The position numbers and the translations under genes are program-made. Shown in pieces: positions 34,235 through 45,420 of a stretch of 64,000 nucleotides of DNA. Where the stretch lies: NCBI GenBank assembly GCA_963921935.1, contig OY998178.1, positions 53,374,951-53,438,950 on the forward strand. The letters run 5' to 3'. The notes below the pieces were generated by a model, which made no database searches, had not been told where the DNA came from, and worked only from the letters and a program-made list of their open reading frames with translations. This DNA is from Galeruca laticollis. Taxonomy: Eukaryota; Arthropoda; Insecta; Coleoptera; Chrysomelidae. The number at the start of each line of letters is the position of its first letter. Position 1 is the stretch's first letter.

Positions 34235-34918
34235 TATATATATATATAATAAACAACGAATATATTGGTGGGTATTGCACGCAAATAGAAGAAGGGGCTA
34301 CTGAAAAGAGTGGTAACCGCAGACATGCACGTTTATGGCTCATTAGCTGTCATCGGTACGGTACAACCAAGAAAAGATGTAGAACATGGGAGCAAAGGTG
34401 TTGATTGAAACATGAGAAAATATAACAGAATTCAGCAGGATAGTCAAACACAACATTTGTGTCAGTAATATAAGAAGATCTCGAATATTCGAGACAACAA
34501 CCAACATAGACACGGGGGTGCACATAACACTCTCGTCTGAAACTTCCGACCCAGATTAATGAAATAACAACATGATCTACGAATAGTGCGTGACATATGA
34601 ACAATAAACAACGAATAGATTGGTGGGTATTCGAGATCTTCTAATATTACTGACACAAACGTTGTGTTTGACTACCCTGCTGAATTCTGTTATATTTTCT
34701 CATGTTTCATTCAACACCTTTGCTCCCATGTTTTACATCTTTTCTTGGTTGTACCGTACCGATGACAGCTAATGAGCCAGAAACATGCATGTCTGCGGTT
34801 ACCACTCTTTTCAGTAGCCCCCTCTTCTATTTGCGAGCAATACCCACCAATCTATTCGTTGTTTATTGTTCATATGTCACGCACTATTCGTAGATCTTAT
34901 ATATATATATATATATAT
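34235..34918. mobile_element. (TA)n-embedded foldback element, copy B
   Basis: TA repeats at 34233-34249 and 34898-34918 flank a foldback. The arm from about 34251 (AAACAACGAATATATTGGTG) to about 34493 is inverted in 34622-34860. The block at 34568-34630 (GATCTACGAATAGTGCGTGA) is inverted again in 34838-34896. So two overlapping palindromes are present, as if one copy inserted in or recombined with another. Shares its hairpin core (GGGGCTACTGAAA, AGTGGTAACCGC) with copy A at 20039-20330. Confidence 0.75.
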
Positions 34919-37460
34919 CTCAGCCCATGGCTTGGTTTGTGATTTTTTTCCAGACTCTCCTGTCCCTTGCCTTTTCTCTCCAATTAGTAATATGGCACTG
35001 TTCTATGTCCCTAATTACTTCGTCTTTCCATCTTGCTTTTGGTCTACCTCTTCTCTTTCTTCCTCCTATTCCGCTGATAATTATTTTCTTTGGTGTTCTA
35101 TCGTCATTCATCCTCATGATGTGGGCTAGCCATCTAAGTCTTTGTCCTTTAGCAACTGCGATTATATTTGGTTGGTTAAATAACTCTAGTATTTCTCTAT
35201 TTGTTCTTCTTTCCCATCCTTCCGTTGTTCTCTTTCCTCCATATATTTTCCTCAATATTTTTCTTTCCCATACTCCTAGCAGCTTCTGTTCTTTTGTCCC
35301 CAATGTCCATACTTCACTTGAACATAATATTATAGGTCTAATAATTGTTTTGTATATGCCTATTTTGAGATTTCTGGAAATACTTCTACTGTGTAATATT
35401 CTTTTAAAAGAATGAACGCACCGATTCCCTGCCATTATTCATCTTCGTATTTCTCTGTTTATTTCTGGTTTTCTGTGGAATTCTGTCCCTAGGTATGTAA
35501 ACTACCCTACTGCGAATTTGTAATTTTTTCCTTTGTTATGTTTAAAGTACCTTGCTCATTGTATTCTTTTTCTGTCCCTGTAATATATTTCGTCTTATTT
35601 TCATTTATTTCAAATCCCACCTGAAGTGCCACCTTTTCTAATCCTAATATTACTTTCTTGTAATTATTTTTCCCTCTGATTACGATTACTAAATCATCTG
35701 TAAAGACTAGACATTGATGTTTTTTATTATACAATAACCCATTTCTGTTAATTTCGGCTTTCCTTATGACAATTTCTAGTGCACAGCTGAACAATATCGA
35801 CGACAGGGATCTCTCTGCCTTACACCTTCTTGCACGTTGAACTTGTCGGATGCTCTTATTCCTACCCTCACCATATTACCCGTTTCTTTTAACGTTAGAT
35901 TTACTAATCTAAAGAGTTTCCCTTTTATTCCTAGTTCTTTTAAGGCTATATATAGTTGTTTTCTCTTTATTCTGTCATATGCTTGCTTCAAGTCTATGAA
36001 TAGCACATATATTTCTTTATTATGTTCGTAGCTTTCTGTCTGTAGCTCTGTTAAGGTAAATATCTGATCTACAACTGATCATCCTTTTCGGAGTCCACAC
36101 TGGTATTCTCCTATTTCCTGCTCCAATTTCCTAGAAATTTTATTTTTGAGATGTGTCGCTAAGATTTTGTTTGGAACATTTAACAGAGCGATACCTCTGT
36201 AGTTTGTACAATCCATTTTTTCTCCTTTTTTATAAATTGGAATTAGTACCGCTTCATTCCAGTCTTTGGGAAATCTATTTTTTCAACCAGCTGGTGTATC
36301 CACCTGCTTATGGTTTCGCCTCCATATTTAAGCATTTCTGCTGTTATCTGGTCATTCTCTGGACTTTTGTTGGTTTTTAGCTTATTTATTATTTCCACAA
36401 TTTCGGTTATAGTTGTTGGGTCTTCTATGTATTGAGTGTTCTCTTCTCCTAGAAAAAGGAATTAAGAGTTCTTTAAAATATTTCTTCCACATTTCTATAA
36501 TCTCTTGCTCATTTCCTATTAATTTCCCCTCTTTATTTTTGTAATACACCGGCCTCTGTTGATAGCCTTTTCTTTCTCTTTTGATTCCCTGGTACAGACT
36601 TCTGATTTCTTTATTATTGTAACTTTCTTCTATTTCTGTCAGAAGTTTTTCTGTATACTCTCTGTTCTTATACCTTATTCATTTTTAGAGTGTTTCCTCT
36701 GTTCTGTGTATGTTTGTTTTGACACTTGTGTTTCTTTCTTTATCATTTCTAGTCTTCTGGCTTTTCGTATCTCTATTTCTTTTTAGCATTCTTCATCGAA
36801 CCACTTTTTCCTTCCTGGTGGAGTTTTTTCGTGGATGTGTCCAATTGCTACTTCTGTGCATTTTTTTATGTTTGTCCAGATACTCTCTATGTCATTTGTA
36901 TCGTGAGCTCTCCGTATAGCATAATTATTTCTGTATACAGCTTTCTTTTTTCGTGTTTTGTCAATCTACTCCTTGTGTTATGTTTCTTCTCATTCCTTTT
37001 TCGATTTCTTTGCTGTGGTATTTCTTGTTTAAGCTTTATTCCTACCAAAAAGTGGTCAGGTCTGCATCTGGCCCTCAATAACTTCTGATATTTGTTATAC
37101 ACTTTTCTTCGTCTTCGTCTATTAATACATGGTCTATTTGATTGGTGTATGATCCGTCAGGTGATCATCAGGTGCCTTTATATATTTCTTTCTTTTATTC
37201 GCATACCCTTTTCTTTTGCGAAACGAATCAACAGCTGGCCGTTTTCATTTGTGTGTTCATGTTTACTAAATCTACCTATTGTGGGCTTGTATATCTCTTA
37301 TTTCCCTACTTTTGCATTCGCATCTCCTAGGATTATTTTGAAGTCATATCTCGGGATTCTTTCAAATATATTATCTAGTTCATCGTAGTAACTTTCTTTG
37401 CCTTCTATATCCGTTTCTTCCGTTGGGACTTGTATATTTATTAATGATATATTTTGATAT
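34919..37460 (-). pseudogene. RTE-like endonuclease/reverse transcriptase
   Basis: From the N-terminal side (high coordinates): apurinic-type endonuclease with IPRYDFKIILGDANAKVG near 37340-37380 and a DHFLVGIKL box near 37050. RT: GEYQCGFRKG near 36090, LFIDLKQAYDRIKRKQLY near 35960, VRQRDPCRRY near 35815 and the active-site box FTDDLVIV near 35710. The C-terminal region at 34920-35435 has TKEQKLLGVWERKILRKIYG, RLRWLAHIMRM and RRVWKKITNQAMG. Many frameshifts and stops. RTE/BovB-type assignment rests on domain order and the short 3' end. Confidence 0.75.
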
Positions 37461-37930
37461 TGTTACGAAACAGCACACTGGTATAGTTCCTAAAACCGAC
37501 CCTGTCTAAGCCAGGTATAAAAGTTAAAATTATGGCGGATACGCACTGTTTTTTATAACTGTTTACGACTTTACGACTATTTTATGTAAACATTGTTTTT
37601 GTGACCAGAGTTATCTAGAAAAGGCCAGAACCAATTGTTTTCTGTAAGCCGCAGCCCAGAATTCTCTAGGAAAAAAGGAACTAGTATATAAAAAGGACCG
37701 ATCAGCGGACTAGTGAGTTGATAAAGTGATCTCGAGAAATAAACAGAAATACACCGAACAGTAAAGTGTTAATATAATTAAGTTTGTGTACATATAAATT
37801 AGATTTAAGTGATTAGTTGAGTATATATAAATTAAGTGTTAGTGATTAGTTTAGTGTTTAAATAAATTAGTGAGTAGCCATACCGAGTATTTAAAATTTA
37901 TCCCACCCATTTCTCAATTAAAAAAGTAAA
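37461..37930 (+). repeat. family M solo LTR
   Basis: Starts TGTTACGAAACAGCACACTG and follows the family M LTR in plus orientation: GGCGGATACGCACTG, GTTTTTGTGACCAGAGTTAT, TGTAAGCCGCAGCCCAGAAT, TATATAAAAAGGACC and AAATTTATCCCACCC. The last ~35 bp do not match the other LTRs, so the end is diverged or truncated. No internal region adjoins it. It splits the endonuclease region of the RTE-like element. Confidence 0.85.
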
Positions 37931-38095
37931 TTCGTAAGTTTGTTTCTCGGTTTGTGGGTATATTATTTCTCATGTGGTGTCTCGCTTCGTGTTTCTTCTC
38001 TCATGAAATCAACTATGAATCCTTTAATGTTTAAGTCTACCTAATAGTGTACCTATTAATACATTTATATTTTCCTATAATTTTTACTTTTCCGC

Positions 38096-39081
38096 CAACC
38101 TATCTAATATGCGAGAAAAGTATTGGTTTACCCACAAAAAAGTTGGAAATTTGAATTTTTTTTTAGTTATTTTTACGTTATCCATCAACAACAACACGAA
38201 AAAACGGTTTTTAGGAAAAAAATCCTGTGTGTATGTCGTCGTCGTCGTCGTCGTCGTTGTCGTCGGCCACTTTTCCTTGCAAGTCTTGTTAGCACGATAC
38301 AGCCTCCGGAGTGCAATAAGTCACCAATTTTATGATGGAATATTGTTAAGGACATTTCACAGATGAACCCTATTGATTTTCAGCTTACCAGAGCCAGTAC
38401 AACGGGTGCTACGGTACTTGAAGTACGACATTTTGTCGTTTTTCGAGAAATTTCAGTTTGTTAGCACGATACAGCCTCCGGAGTTCAACAAGTCACCAAT
38501 TTTATGATTGAATATTATTCAGGGCGTCTCACTGATGAACCCTATTGATTTTCAGCTCACCAGAGCCAATACAACCGGTGCTACAGTACTTTAATTACGA
38601 TATTTTTGTCATTTTTGGAGAAGTTTCAGTTTGTTAGCACGATACAGCCTCCGGATTATATATAAGTGATAAATTTTATGATTGGAGATTATTCAGACCG
38701 TCTTAAAGATGAACCCTATTGATATTGAGCTCACTAAAGCAAGTACAACGGGTGCTGTGGTCCTTGAAGTACCAAATTTTTGTCATTTTTGGAGAATTTT
38801 GTTAGCACGATACAGCCTCCAGAGAGTATACTATGGATCAACTTTATGAATAAGTATTGTTCAAGGTGTCTCACAGATGTACCCTATTGATTTTCAGTTG
38901 ACTAGAGCGAGTACAGCGGGTCCTATAAAACTAGATATACTAAATTTTTGGTTAGTTTTGGAGAAATTTCGGTTTGTTAGCACGATACATCCCCCGAAGT
39001 GTATACAAGTAACAATTGTATGATAGAATATTGTTCAGGGCCACAGATGCGGAAAAGTTAGTTTTAATCCTTAAAACCGTT
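38096..39081 (+). mobile_element. satellite-bearing non-autonomous element, copy 3
   Basis: Same layout as 1796-2795: left region from GCCAACCTATCTAATATGCG, a (GTC)n tract at 38235-38261, five ~173 bp units (conserved block at about 38289, 38462, 38637, 38806, 38978) and the end AAAACCGTTTATTTT at about 39081. A single copy with no inverted partner, which shows that one arm is a complete mobile unit. Flanks show no clear target duplication. Confidence 0.7.
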
Positions 39082-39336
39082 TATTTTTTATCTTGTTCTG
39101 CAAAAATTAATTGATTTATTTAATTTTATGTTTCAGCAGCTAATAATTAAGAACTGCACAAGATTTTTTTTGGGTTAAGGGGTGCAGTGGTTTCTGTTGT
39201 GCAGTAATGTACAACTGAAAATAAACTTCGTACCTTATTTTCAAAAGTATTTGAGTCTAATTTAATTTATGTGTATTTTTGTTTTGATTGACGTTTATTA
39301 TTATTATTATTCTTTTCTTCTCACATAGTTGTGGTT

Positions 39337-41480
39337 TTATTTTGCACGCCAAGTTAGTGCAAAATCTATTGTTACTATTGTGCATTGAGGAATGATCTGA
39401 CTACATGGCATGTTTTTAAAATGACTACCTTCTGAAAGTTTCTTTGTATGTTTGTGTCGAGCTCTAGCTGTTTCAAGTGTGATTTGAATGTTTTTGGTGT
39501 AAGGCCAGTCACTGACATAATAATAGGGATAATAGTTACCCTTTCCTGCTTCCAAATCCTTTTCATTTCCATTGCCAGGTCTATGTATTTGGCGACTTTT
39601 CCATCATATTTCGTTTGGATGTTTTTATCACTGGGAATAGCTATATCAATTAAGTATGTGATTTTTTCTTTCTTTAACTGAAAAGTGATATCTGGTCTAT
39701 TGGCGGGTATTGTTTTATCTGTTTGAATATTAATATCCCAGTACAGTTTAAATTCTTTGTTTTCAAGTATAGAAGCTTGTAGTACGGGTCGGTGTTTTCT
39801 AGGAGCTTATACGTTGTGACTAGTGCTTGATGAACTACTTTTGCTGCTGCATTGTGTCTTGCTGTGTAGTCTGAGCCAGCTAGGATTTTACATCCACTTG
39901 TAATATGCTAGATTGTTTCTTTCTGTAGGTGGCATTTTCTGCGTAGGTCATCTACAGTAACTGGGTCCTTGATTATATGTTTTTTATAATTCCTAGTTGC
40001 AATGACTTGGTCTTTGATAGCAAGTAGGAATCCTTCTGTTTTGGGAAAGAGCTGACCATCTTCTAACCAGGTGTATGATGATTTTTTATCAATAAAGTTT
40101 TGTTTCATGCTGTCCATGTATTATTTTTTCTGACCAAGTATTCATTTTTTCTTGTTGTAGTTGCGCATCATTGTATCTGTCTGCCGGATGGTTTGTTTGA
40201 GATAGGTTGAGGGGTGTATAATTTTTATCTGCCTTACTTATATTAGTGTTTTTAAATGAAACTCAAGGTCTCTAGTTAATTCCACAATATAATACAAGTT
40301 ATTGAAAATTCTAAAAAATTGACAATTGTTTCGATAAATCAATATCATCGAAACAATTGTCAATTTTTTAGAATTTTCAATAACTTGTATTATATTGTGG
40401 AATTAACTAGAGACCTTGAGTTTCATTTAAAAACACTAATATGAGCATATTCCACGAAGTAAGGGTCGAGACAGTCAATTGCCTTACTTATCGCTGTATG
40501 TAGACTGGTCTGTTTAGTATGAAAGAATTCTCGGAGTTTTTGTATTTGCCTTGTGTGTAGTGATGTTATATATATAATTCCCCTTCCTCCTTCATTTCTT
40601 TTGATTGTTAGCCTTTCTTTGCATGAGTTTGGGTGTAGCTTTCTGTGTTTGGTTAGTTCCGAGCGCATGAAAATGTTAATGTTTTCTAGGCCTGTTTGGG
40701 ACCCTTGATGATACCGAATGAATAGGTGAGGGTAGATATGGCATACGTGTTTATGGCCTTAGTAAGGTTCCTGGAGTTTAACTTCGTTTTTATCAGTTTG
40801 GTGAGTTTAGTTTTGAATTCATTTATGAGCTCTGTTTTGATGTGCGTGTGGTCGACTTTGGTGCTTTGATGGAATCCTAGGTACTTGTATGTTTCCGTTC
40901 TAAGCATGCTGTCTAGTGTTTTATCATTTTCGATTTTAACCTTATGATGTTCCTTCCACTGACTTCTATTTATTTGGAGTACCTTGCATTTACTCATTCC
41001 CCAAACTCCATACAGATGTCTGAGGTGAATGTTTCTGTGATTTTGAGAAGGCCCTTCAACTGTGTTTCTGTGGCTGCGACGAGTTTGATGTCGTCCGTAT
41101 ATAACAAGTGATTTATTTGATGTTGGGTTTCTTTTTTGTGCTACAGAATAAAGCCAAACTTTGTATTATTAAGTAGGTTTGAGAGTGGGTTAAGACAGAG
41201 GCAGAACTACAGAGCGCTGAGTGAATCTCCCTGGAAAATACCACGTCTAATATGGAGTTCTTGCGTTTGGATGTATTCGGATCCAGTATTTAATTGTATT
41301 TTAGTTTTCCAGGTGTTCATTATTTGCGTAAGGAATTCTCTGATTTTCTTATTCATTTTGTGGATTTCAAGGACTTTAATTAGCCAGCTATGGGGTACGG
41401 AATCAAAAGCTTTTTTATAATCTATGTACCCGACGTGGAGATTTCTATGTTCTTTTCCAGTTTGTCCCATGATGATACTA
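39337..41480 (-). pseudogene. R4/Dong-type reverse transcriptase with C-terminal endonuclease
   Basis: RT begins at 41470 with a HVGYIDYKKAFDSVPHSWLI box (motif A) and IRRGIFQGDSLSAL (motif B). The FADD region near 41090 (HLLYTDDIKLV) is in another frame. Next is a conserved region at 40686-40997 (TYKYLGFHQS, RNLTKAINTYAISTLTYSFG). After the hairpin come CHLQKETI and ITSGCKILAGSDY, the zinc-binding segment (CxxC...H...C). The endonuclease region then has a RPDI-like site, ITYLIDIAIP and LAMEMKRIWKQERV. The end is TCHVVRSFLN. Frames change often, and the copy is dead. The C-terminal layout matches the R2/R4 group. Confidence 0.7.
40242..40479. mobile_element. 238 bp hairpin element with 12 bp target duplication
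   Basis: A ~200 bp palindrome (ATTAGTGTTTTTAAATGAAA ... complement, centre ATATC near 40340) followed by a ~38 bp non-palindromic tail (ATGAGCATATTCCACGAAGT...). It is flanked by a perfect 12 bp repeat TGCCTTACTTAT at 40230-40241 and 40480-40491. Counting that repeat once restores the Dong-like reading frame (TAISKAD then KNYTPLN), so the boundaries are firm. No ORF or poly(A). Confidence 0.85.
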
Positions 41481-41489
41481 TCTATAACT

Positions 41490-41498
41490 AGTTGTTCC

Positions 41499-41533
<35 letters not shown>
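41490..41533. repeat. (ATT)n microsatellite
   Basis: About 13 ATT units at the 5' truncation point of the Dong-like LINE; a shorter (ATT)n lies at its 3' end (39296-39312). Confidence 0.95.
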
Positions 41534-41534
<1 letters not shown>

Positions 41535-41574
41535 TCACAATATTCAATGTAAAATATTGAATTAAGTGAAATTA

Positions 41575-41725
41575 ACTGTCACGACCCTTACTTCATGGAA
41601 TCTACTCATATTAGTGTTTTAAATGAAACTTACTGCTTCTAGGTAATTCCTTCCTAATTTCTTAGAATTTTTAAAAAAATTTCAATATATTGTGGAATTA
41701 TCATTTGAAACAGTAAAATGAATTA
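41575..41725. repeat. diverged relative of the 238 bp hairpin element
   Basis: Contains CACGACCCTTACTTCATGGA followed by CTCATATTAGTGTTTTAAAT. That is the complement of the tail of 40242-40479 joined to one arm, then TATTGTGGAATTA. A partial or rearranged copy with a single arm. Confidence 0.6.
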
Positions 41726-43486
41726 AGTTAAAATACAAATGCTGGTTTTAATCACACTCAGTATACTGCGTGTGTAGAAGGATTTTATGTAACAAATTTG
41801 GTATGACTGAGCTTAGTAAAATAAAGTCTTTTAATTTTTGATATAAAAATATACCGTTCCCATTTAAAAAAATTCTCGATGACGTCTCAACTGCTAAGGT
41901 AGTAGGGGTAAAAAATTTTTTTTGGAAAAACAATTGAAAAATAAAAATAAACCTGTCCGCGTTTTTCCTCTCAAAATAGTTAACGCGTGAGATAATTGAC
42001 AGTTTCCACCCTTTATGAACGCATTGTATAGTTTTTTGGGAAAAAGAATGTGGGAAAATTACTAATATGAATTAACCCGTTTACACCTGATTGGCGGGTG
42101 TTATTGCCAGGAAAGAGGTCGTCAATCACACCATTTTATATAAGCTTTTGCTTTCGATTGCGTTTATTAAGAAAAAGAATGACCGTAACTGGGAAAGTTT
42201 AATCAAAAACATCGTTACCAAGACATGTAGATATGGTGTTTGTTTCTCTATATATTTTATTAAAACAGAATATAAACAGGAAAGAATCGACGAATAAATG
42301 TTCAAATAAATGTAGATATGATATTTTTGAATATTGAATAACATTACAATGAACTTATATTTATCAAACATCTTTTAGTGTCGAAATTGAGAGAAATAAT
42401 TCAAAACATTTCGTAAGATGTAACCGCTACAACAAACTATTCAGTTTTAAAAATTTCAATAATCAACATATAAACCATCCCACAAAGTAAGGGGTAGTCT
42501 TCGTATTTCCTGCAAGATGCATTACTGAAAACTGTTTTCACTCAAATACCATAAACCTCTCGATGGTGTCGTAAAACACCATACGCATAATAAACATTAC
42601 ACACAACTGTAAACTGTTTTATTTTCGTGTGATGAATTACCTTCAATATTTATTTTAAAGAATAACAATAAATCTTATACAGAGCCATGCGAAGTATATT
42701 TTGAATTAATTTATGAGGTATTTGTAAATATAACATATCCGACAGATTTGTGGGACCTACTTTCATTGATTGAATTATAGGATGAGATTTCTAATGTCCA
42801 TATGGTATTTAGTTGAAGAGAAAATAAAGTAAATGAACGGTTCATGCTACAATAAGACATTTTGATGGATTTGTTTTTCTCAAATTACATCATATTTTCC
42901 GTACAAATAATGTAACGGGTGTTAGGGTATACCGAATAAAGTTTTTTGGGTAGCGCTGCTCTTTTCCCAGTCTTTGTCCAACCCGTCATTGATTTCTGCT
43001 GTTGTTGATGCACCAGTTGGCTTTTTTTAATATTTAATGTGAACAAAATCTCTTTTATCAGTTCCAAAGTCTTCAGTGGTCATCTGAAGATCACAATCAA
43101 ATTTTAGTCTCGCCCAAAAACAAAAGTTGCCTTGAATAACAATACTGTACATGCAAATATTTAATATCGCATAATGCTGCTGTAAGTATTAGTCGAATTG
43201 TAACCTCCTCCTCCTGAATCTTATTTCTCTCCATCTCTAACGCAGTTAAAAGAGAAATTCTGATATTTCCAGCAGATCAAGAGGTTTTTGCGTGGAATCG
43301 ACAAAAAAATATGATTATCTCTGATTCTACACTAAAAATATTTCTAACTTATGATCAGGCTTTCGTCAAGTATGATTAATACCCTCGTTCTTCATGCATA
43401 ATGCATTTCAATGCTCGAAATTAAGTAATATCCAGTAATCTTGGCCACTTGGCGAAATAATTTTACTGACATATTTCCAATATCTT
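41726..43486. other. intergenic, no recognisable gene
   Basis: AT-rich. Short ORFs at 41748-41933, 42091-42297 and 42885-43067 show no recognisable motifs. No RNA gene seen. Confidence 0.4.
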
Positions 43487-43692
43487 ATTTTGCCCTTAGT
43501 TGGACAGTATAGTGTGCTGATTAAGGACTTATTTTATTGTAGAATTGCTTAGTTTGTGTTTGTTAAAAAGTTATTTAAATTCATGTTTGTAATAAAAATA
43601 TTAGTCTCATATTTGAAATTGTTGTTAGAGTTTTTTGTTAGAATAAAATAAAGTTAGTTTTTAAAAACATGGTTTCAGTTAATTAAAAGTGG
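43487..43692 (+). repeat. errantivirus-like 5' LTR
   Basis: Shares with the 3' LTR: TGTGCTGATTAAGGACTTATTTTATTGTAG in two blocks, GAAATTGTTGTTAGAGTTTT, AAATAAAGTTAGTTT and GGTTTCAGTTAATTAAAAG. It has a ~45 bp insertion relative to the 3' LTR near 43560-43610. The upstream boundary is uncertain because the first ~35 bp of the 3' LTR have no match here. Confidence 0.7.
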
Positions 43693-43895
43693 CGCAGTCA
43701 GTAGGATAGTCAATCGAAAGTTAAAGCATATAACTTTCGGTTCGTTTCTACGATTTATTGACTATTCGAACAAGTGAAGTTTAATTATTGGAACTCTTAG
43801 TTGGGCGAACTGAGTAGCTCATCTAGAAGATCTGTGTTGTGCCAGAAACCGGAAGAATCAAGTTAATATTGGTTGTTCCTGTGCCGTCGGAGCCA

Positions 43896-43923
43896 ATGGA
43901 AAGGATCTTCGTTCTATTACTGT
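43896..43923 (+). promoter_or_regulatory. candidate env leader exon and splice donor
   Basis: An ATG at 43896 precedes a strong donor (CT|GTAAGT, GT at 43922-43923). Joined in frame to the acceptor at 46870, it would supply a short hydrophobic signal-peptide-like N-terminus for env. Errantivirus env is known to be expressed by such splicing. The junction is inferred from sequence only. Confidence 0.6.
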
Positions 43924-43933
43924 AAGTGTTTTT

Positions 43934-44800
43934 ATGTCATATAGAGGGAATAATAATTATTTTTCTGATACATCTGACGATTCTGACTCAAATTCTGATT
44001 CAAATAATTCAAATTCAGGATCAAACTCTTTTAACACTAAAATAAAATTAACTTTAGCATCACCAAAACTTTTTCACATAAATAATTTTAATAAAATGGC
44101 TACTCCACAATTACCTATTTTGAAAAAAGAATATCTTGAAATGAAACCAGAATATGATGGAAACAATGCATTACTTCCTAGGTTTATTGAAATTTCAGAG
44201 AAATTAGTCTGTAAGTTTTATAATACTGTAGATGTAGGGAATTTTCAAAATGAATATTTGATGTCCAGCATCTTATCAAAAATAAAAGGTGAAGCAGCTA
44301 TAAACATTTCTTCTTGTACTATAAGAACTTGGGAAAATCTAAAAGATGCACTTTTTAATACTTACGCTGATAAAAGAGATATTTACACATTAAATATAGA
44401 ACTTTCAGAAAACATTTATTAAATCTTCAAATTTCTTATCTCATAACCCATTCTAATGTGAATGAACATTAAATTTTAGGGAATTATTTTAAAAATTTGG
44501 CACTCAGAGTATTGCTACGCGGTTTAAAAGATCCTTTAGGCACATTAATGCGTACGAAAAATCCAGAAACTCTAAATATTGCTTTAAATGCTCTTACAAA
44601 TGATTTTCAAGTTTATATGAGCCAGAATAATCATCCGAAAAATATTTTTTCAAATTTAAATACGCAAAATTATTCGCATTTAAATATAACTAATTGCCAC
44701 CTCCTAAGCCAAATTATATGCAGAATTATCAACACACTAATCGAAATCCCGCATCAAACCCACAAAATCGTACAGCAACTTCTATCCTTCTAATAGGAAT
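43934..44800 (+). pseudogene. errantivirus-like gag, copy A
   Basis: ATG at 43934. A Ser/Asn/Asp-rich N-terminus (about 40 residues) leads to a capsid-like region (PILKKEYLEMKPEYDGNNAL, LMSSILSKIKGEAA, TWENLKDALFNTYADKRDIY). A deletion near 44412 removes the segment that copy B keeps (KQGNESPSDFYSKIQ), giving an early stop. The frame then resumes at 44497 with LALRVLLRGLKDPLGTLMRT and an Asn/Gln-rich tail. A strong splice donor (CT|GTAAGT) lies at 43922, 12 bp before the ATG. Confidence 0.75.
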
Positions 44801-44978
44801 AAAACAATAATAATGGTCATAACGTTTTTAAACCTAATAAACCAAATATTTTCAAATCCAACTCCAATGAGTATGTCTAGCAGAAACACACCTAGACCCC
44901 AACACCAAAATTATCAAAATAGGTTCCAACACAACCCTAATCAACCTAGAAATTTTATCTCGGAAGATTCAGATAATG

Positions 44979-45420
44979 TCGAATGTTTTGAAATGTGTAA
45001 AAATCTGTTGATCAATGAACCAATACTTCAATATCCGGATTTTACAAAACCCTTTAACCTTACCACAGACGCTAGCAATTATGATTTAGGTGCTGTTTCA
45101 AGTCAAGGCAAAATAGGCTCTGATTTACCTGTGGCTTACGCCAGCAGAACCCTAAATGATTCAGAATGCAACTATTCTGTAATCGAGAAAGAACTTCTTG
45201 CCATAGTTTGGGCAGCGAAATACTTCCGCCCGTATTTTCTTGGCAGGAAATTTATAATAGTTACCGATCATAAACCACTCCAATAGTTATTCTCACTTAA
45301 AGATCCAAGTTCAAAGCTTGTCAGATGGCTCTTGAAACTTGAAGAATATGATTATGATATCGTATATAAAACTGAATAACAAGAACCACACTGTTCTAAA
45401 AATCTATTAGTCTATATAGA
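44979..45420 (+). pseudogene. errantivirus-like pol remnant: RNase H
   Basis: Frame 44813-45286 passes from a gag-type tail into pol at about 44985. FEMCKNLLINEPILQYPDF (end of RT connection) is followed by RNase H motifs: TTDASNYDLGAV (catalytic Asp), PVAYASRTLNDSECNYSVIE, ELLAIVWAAKYFRPYFLG and VTDHKPLQ. A TAG stop at 45284 replaces the expected Trp codon, and the frame continues with LKDPSSKLVRW. Protease and the RT palm with its Tyr-x-Asp-Asp box are deleted. Confidence 0.85.

Larger units (their letters stand above)
34919..38000 (-). mobile_element. RTE/BovB-like LINE, 5' truncated
   Basis: Minus-strand endonuclease-RT element, heavily frameshifted. The 3' end is the stop codon at 34919-34921 directly against the (TA)n tract, with essentially no 3' UTR, as in RTE-type elements. 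Endonuclease remains lie around 37020-37460 (IILGDANAKVG, RCRPDHFLV); RT lies at 35500-36300. A family M solo LTR sits at 37461. Remnants of the endonuclease N-terminus (GFIVDFM) may continue to about 38000. Confidence 0.7.
39313..41495 (-). mobile_element. Dong/R4-like LINE in (ATT)n repeats, 5' truncated
   Basis: Minus-strand LINE whose 3' end (about 39313, 24 bp after the stop at 39337) adjoins an (ATT)n tract at 39296-39312. Its 5' truncation point (about 41495) adjoins a longer (ATT)n tract at 41490-41533. Insertion into TAA/ATT repeats is a known habit of Dong-type LINEs. The protein has an RT followed by a C-terminal zinc knuckle and restriction-like endonuclease region instead of an N-terminal AP endonuclease. 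A 238 bp hairpin interrupts it at 40242-40479. Confidence 0.75.

Noticed and set aside
35837..37388. Many plus-strand hydrophobic ORFs
   Set aside because: They are antisense to the RTE-like LINE; the Phe/Leu-rich look comes from AT-rich complement of Lys-rich coding sequence.
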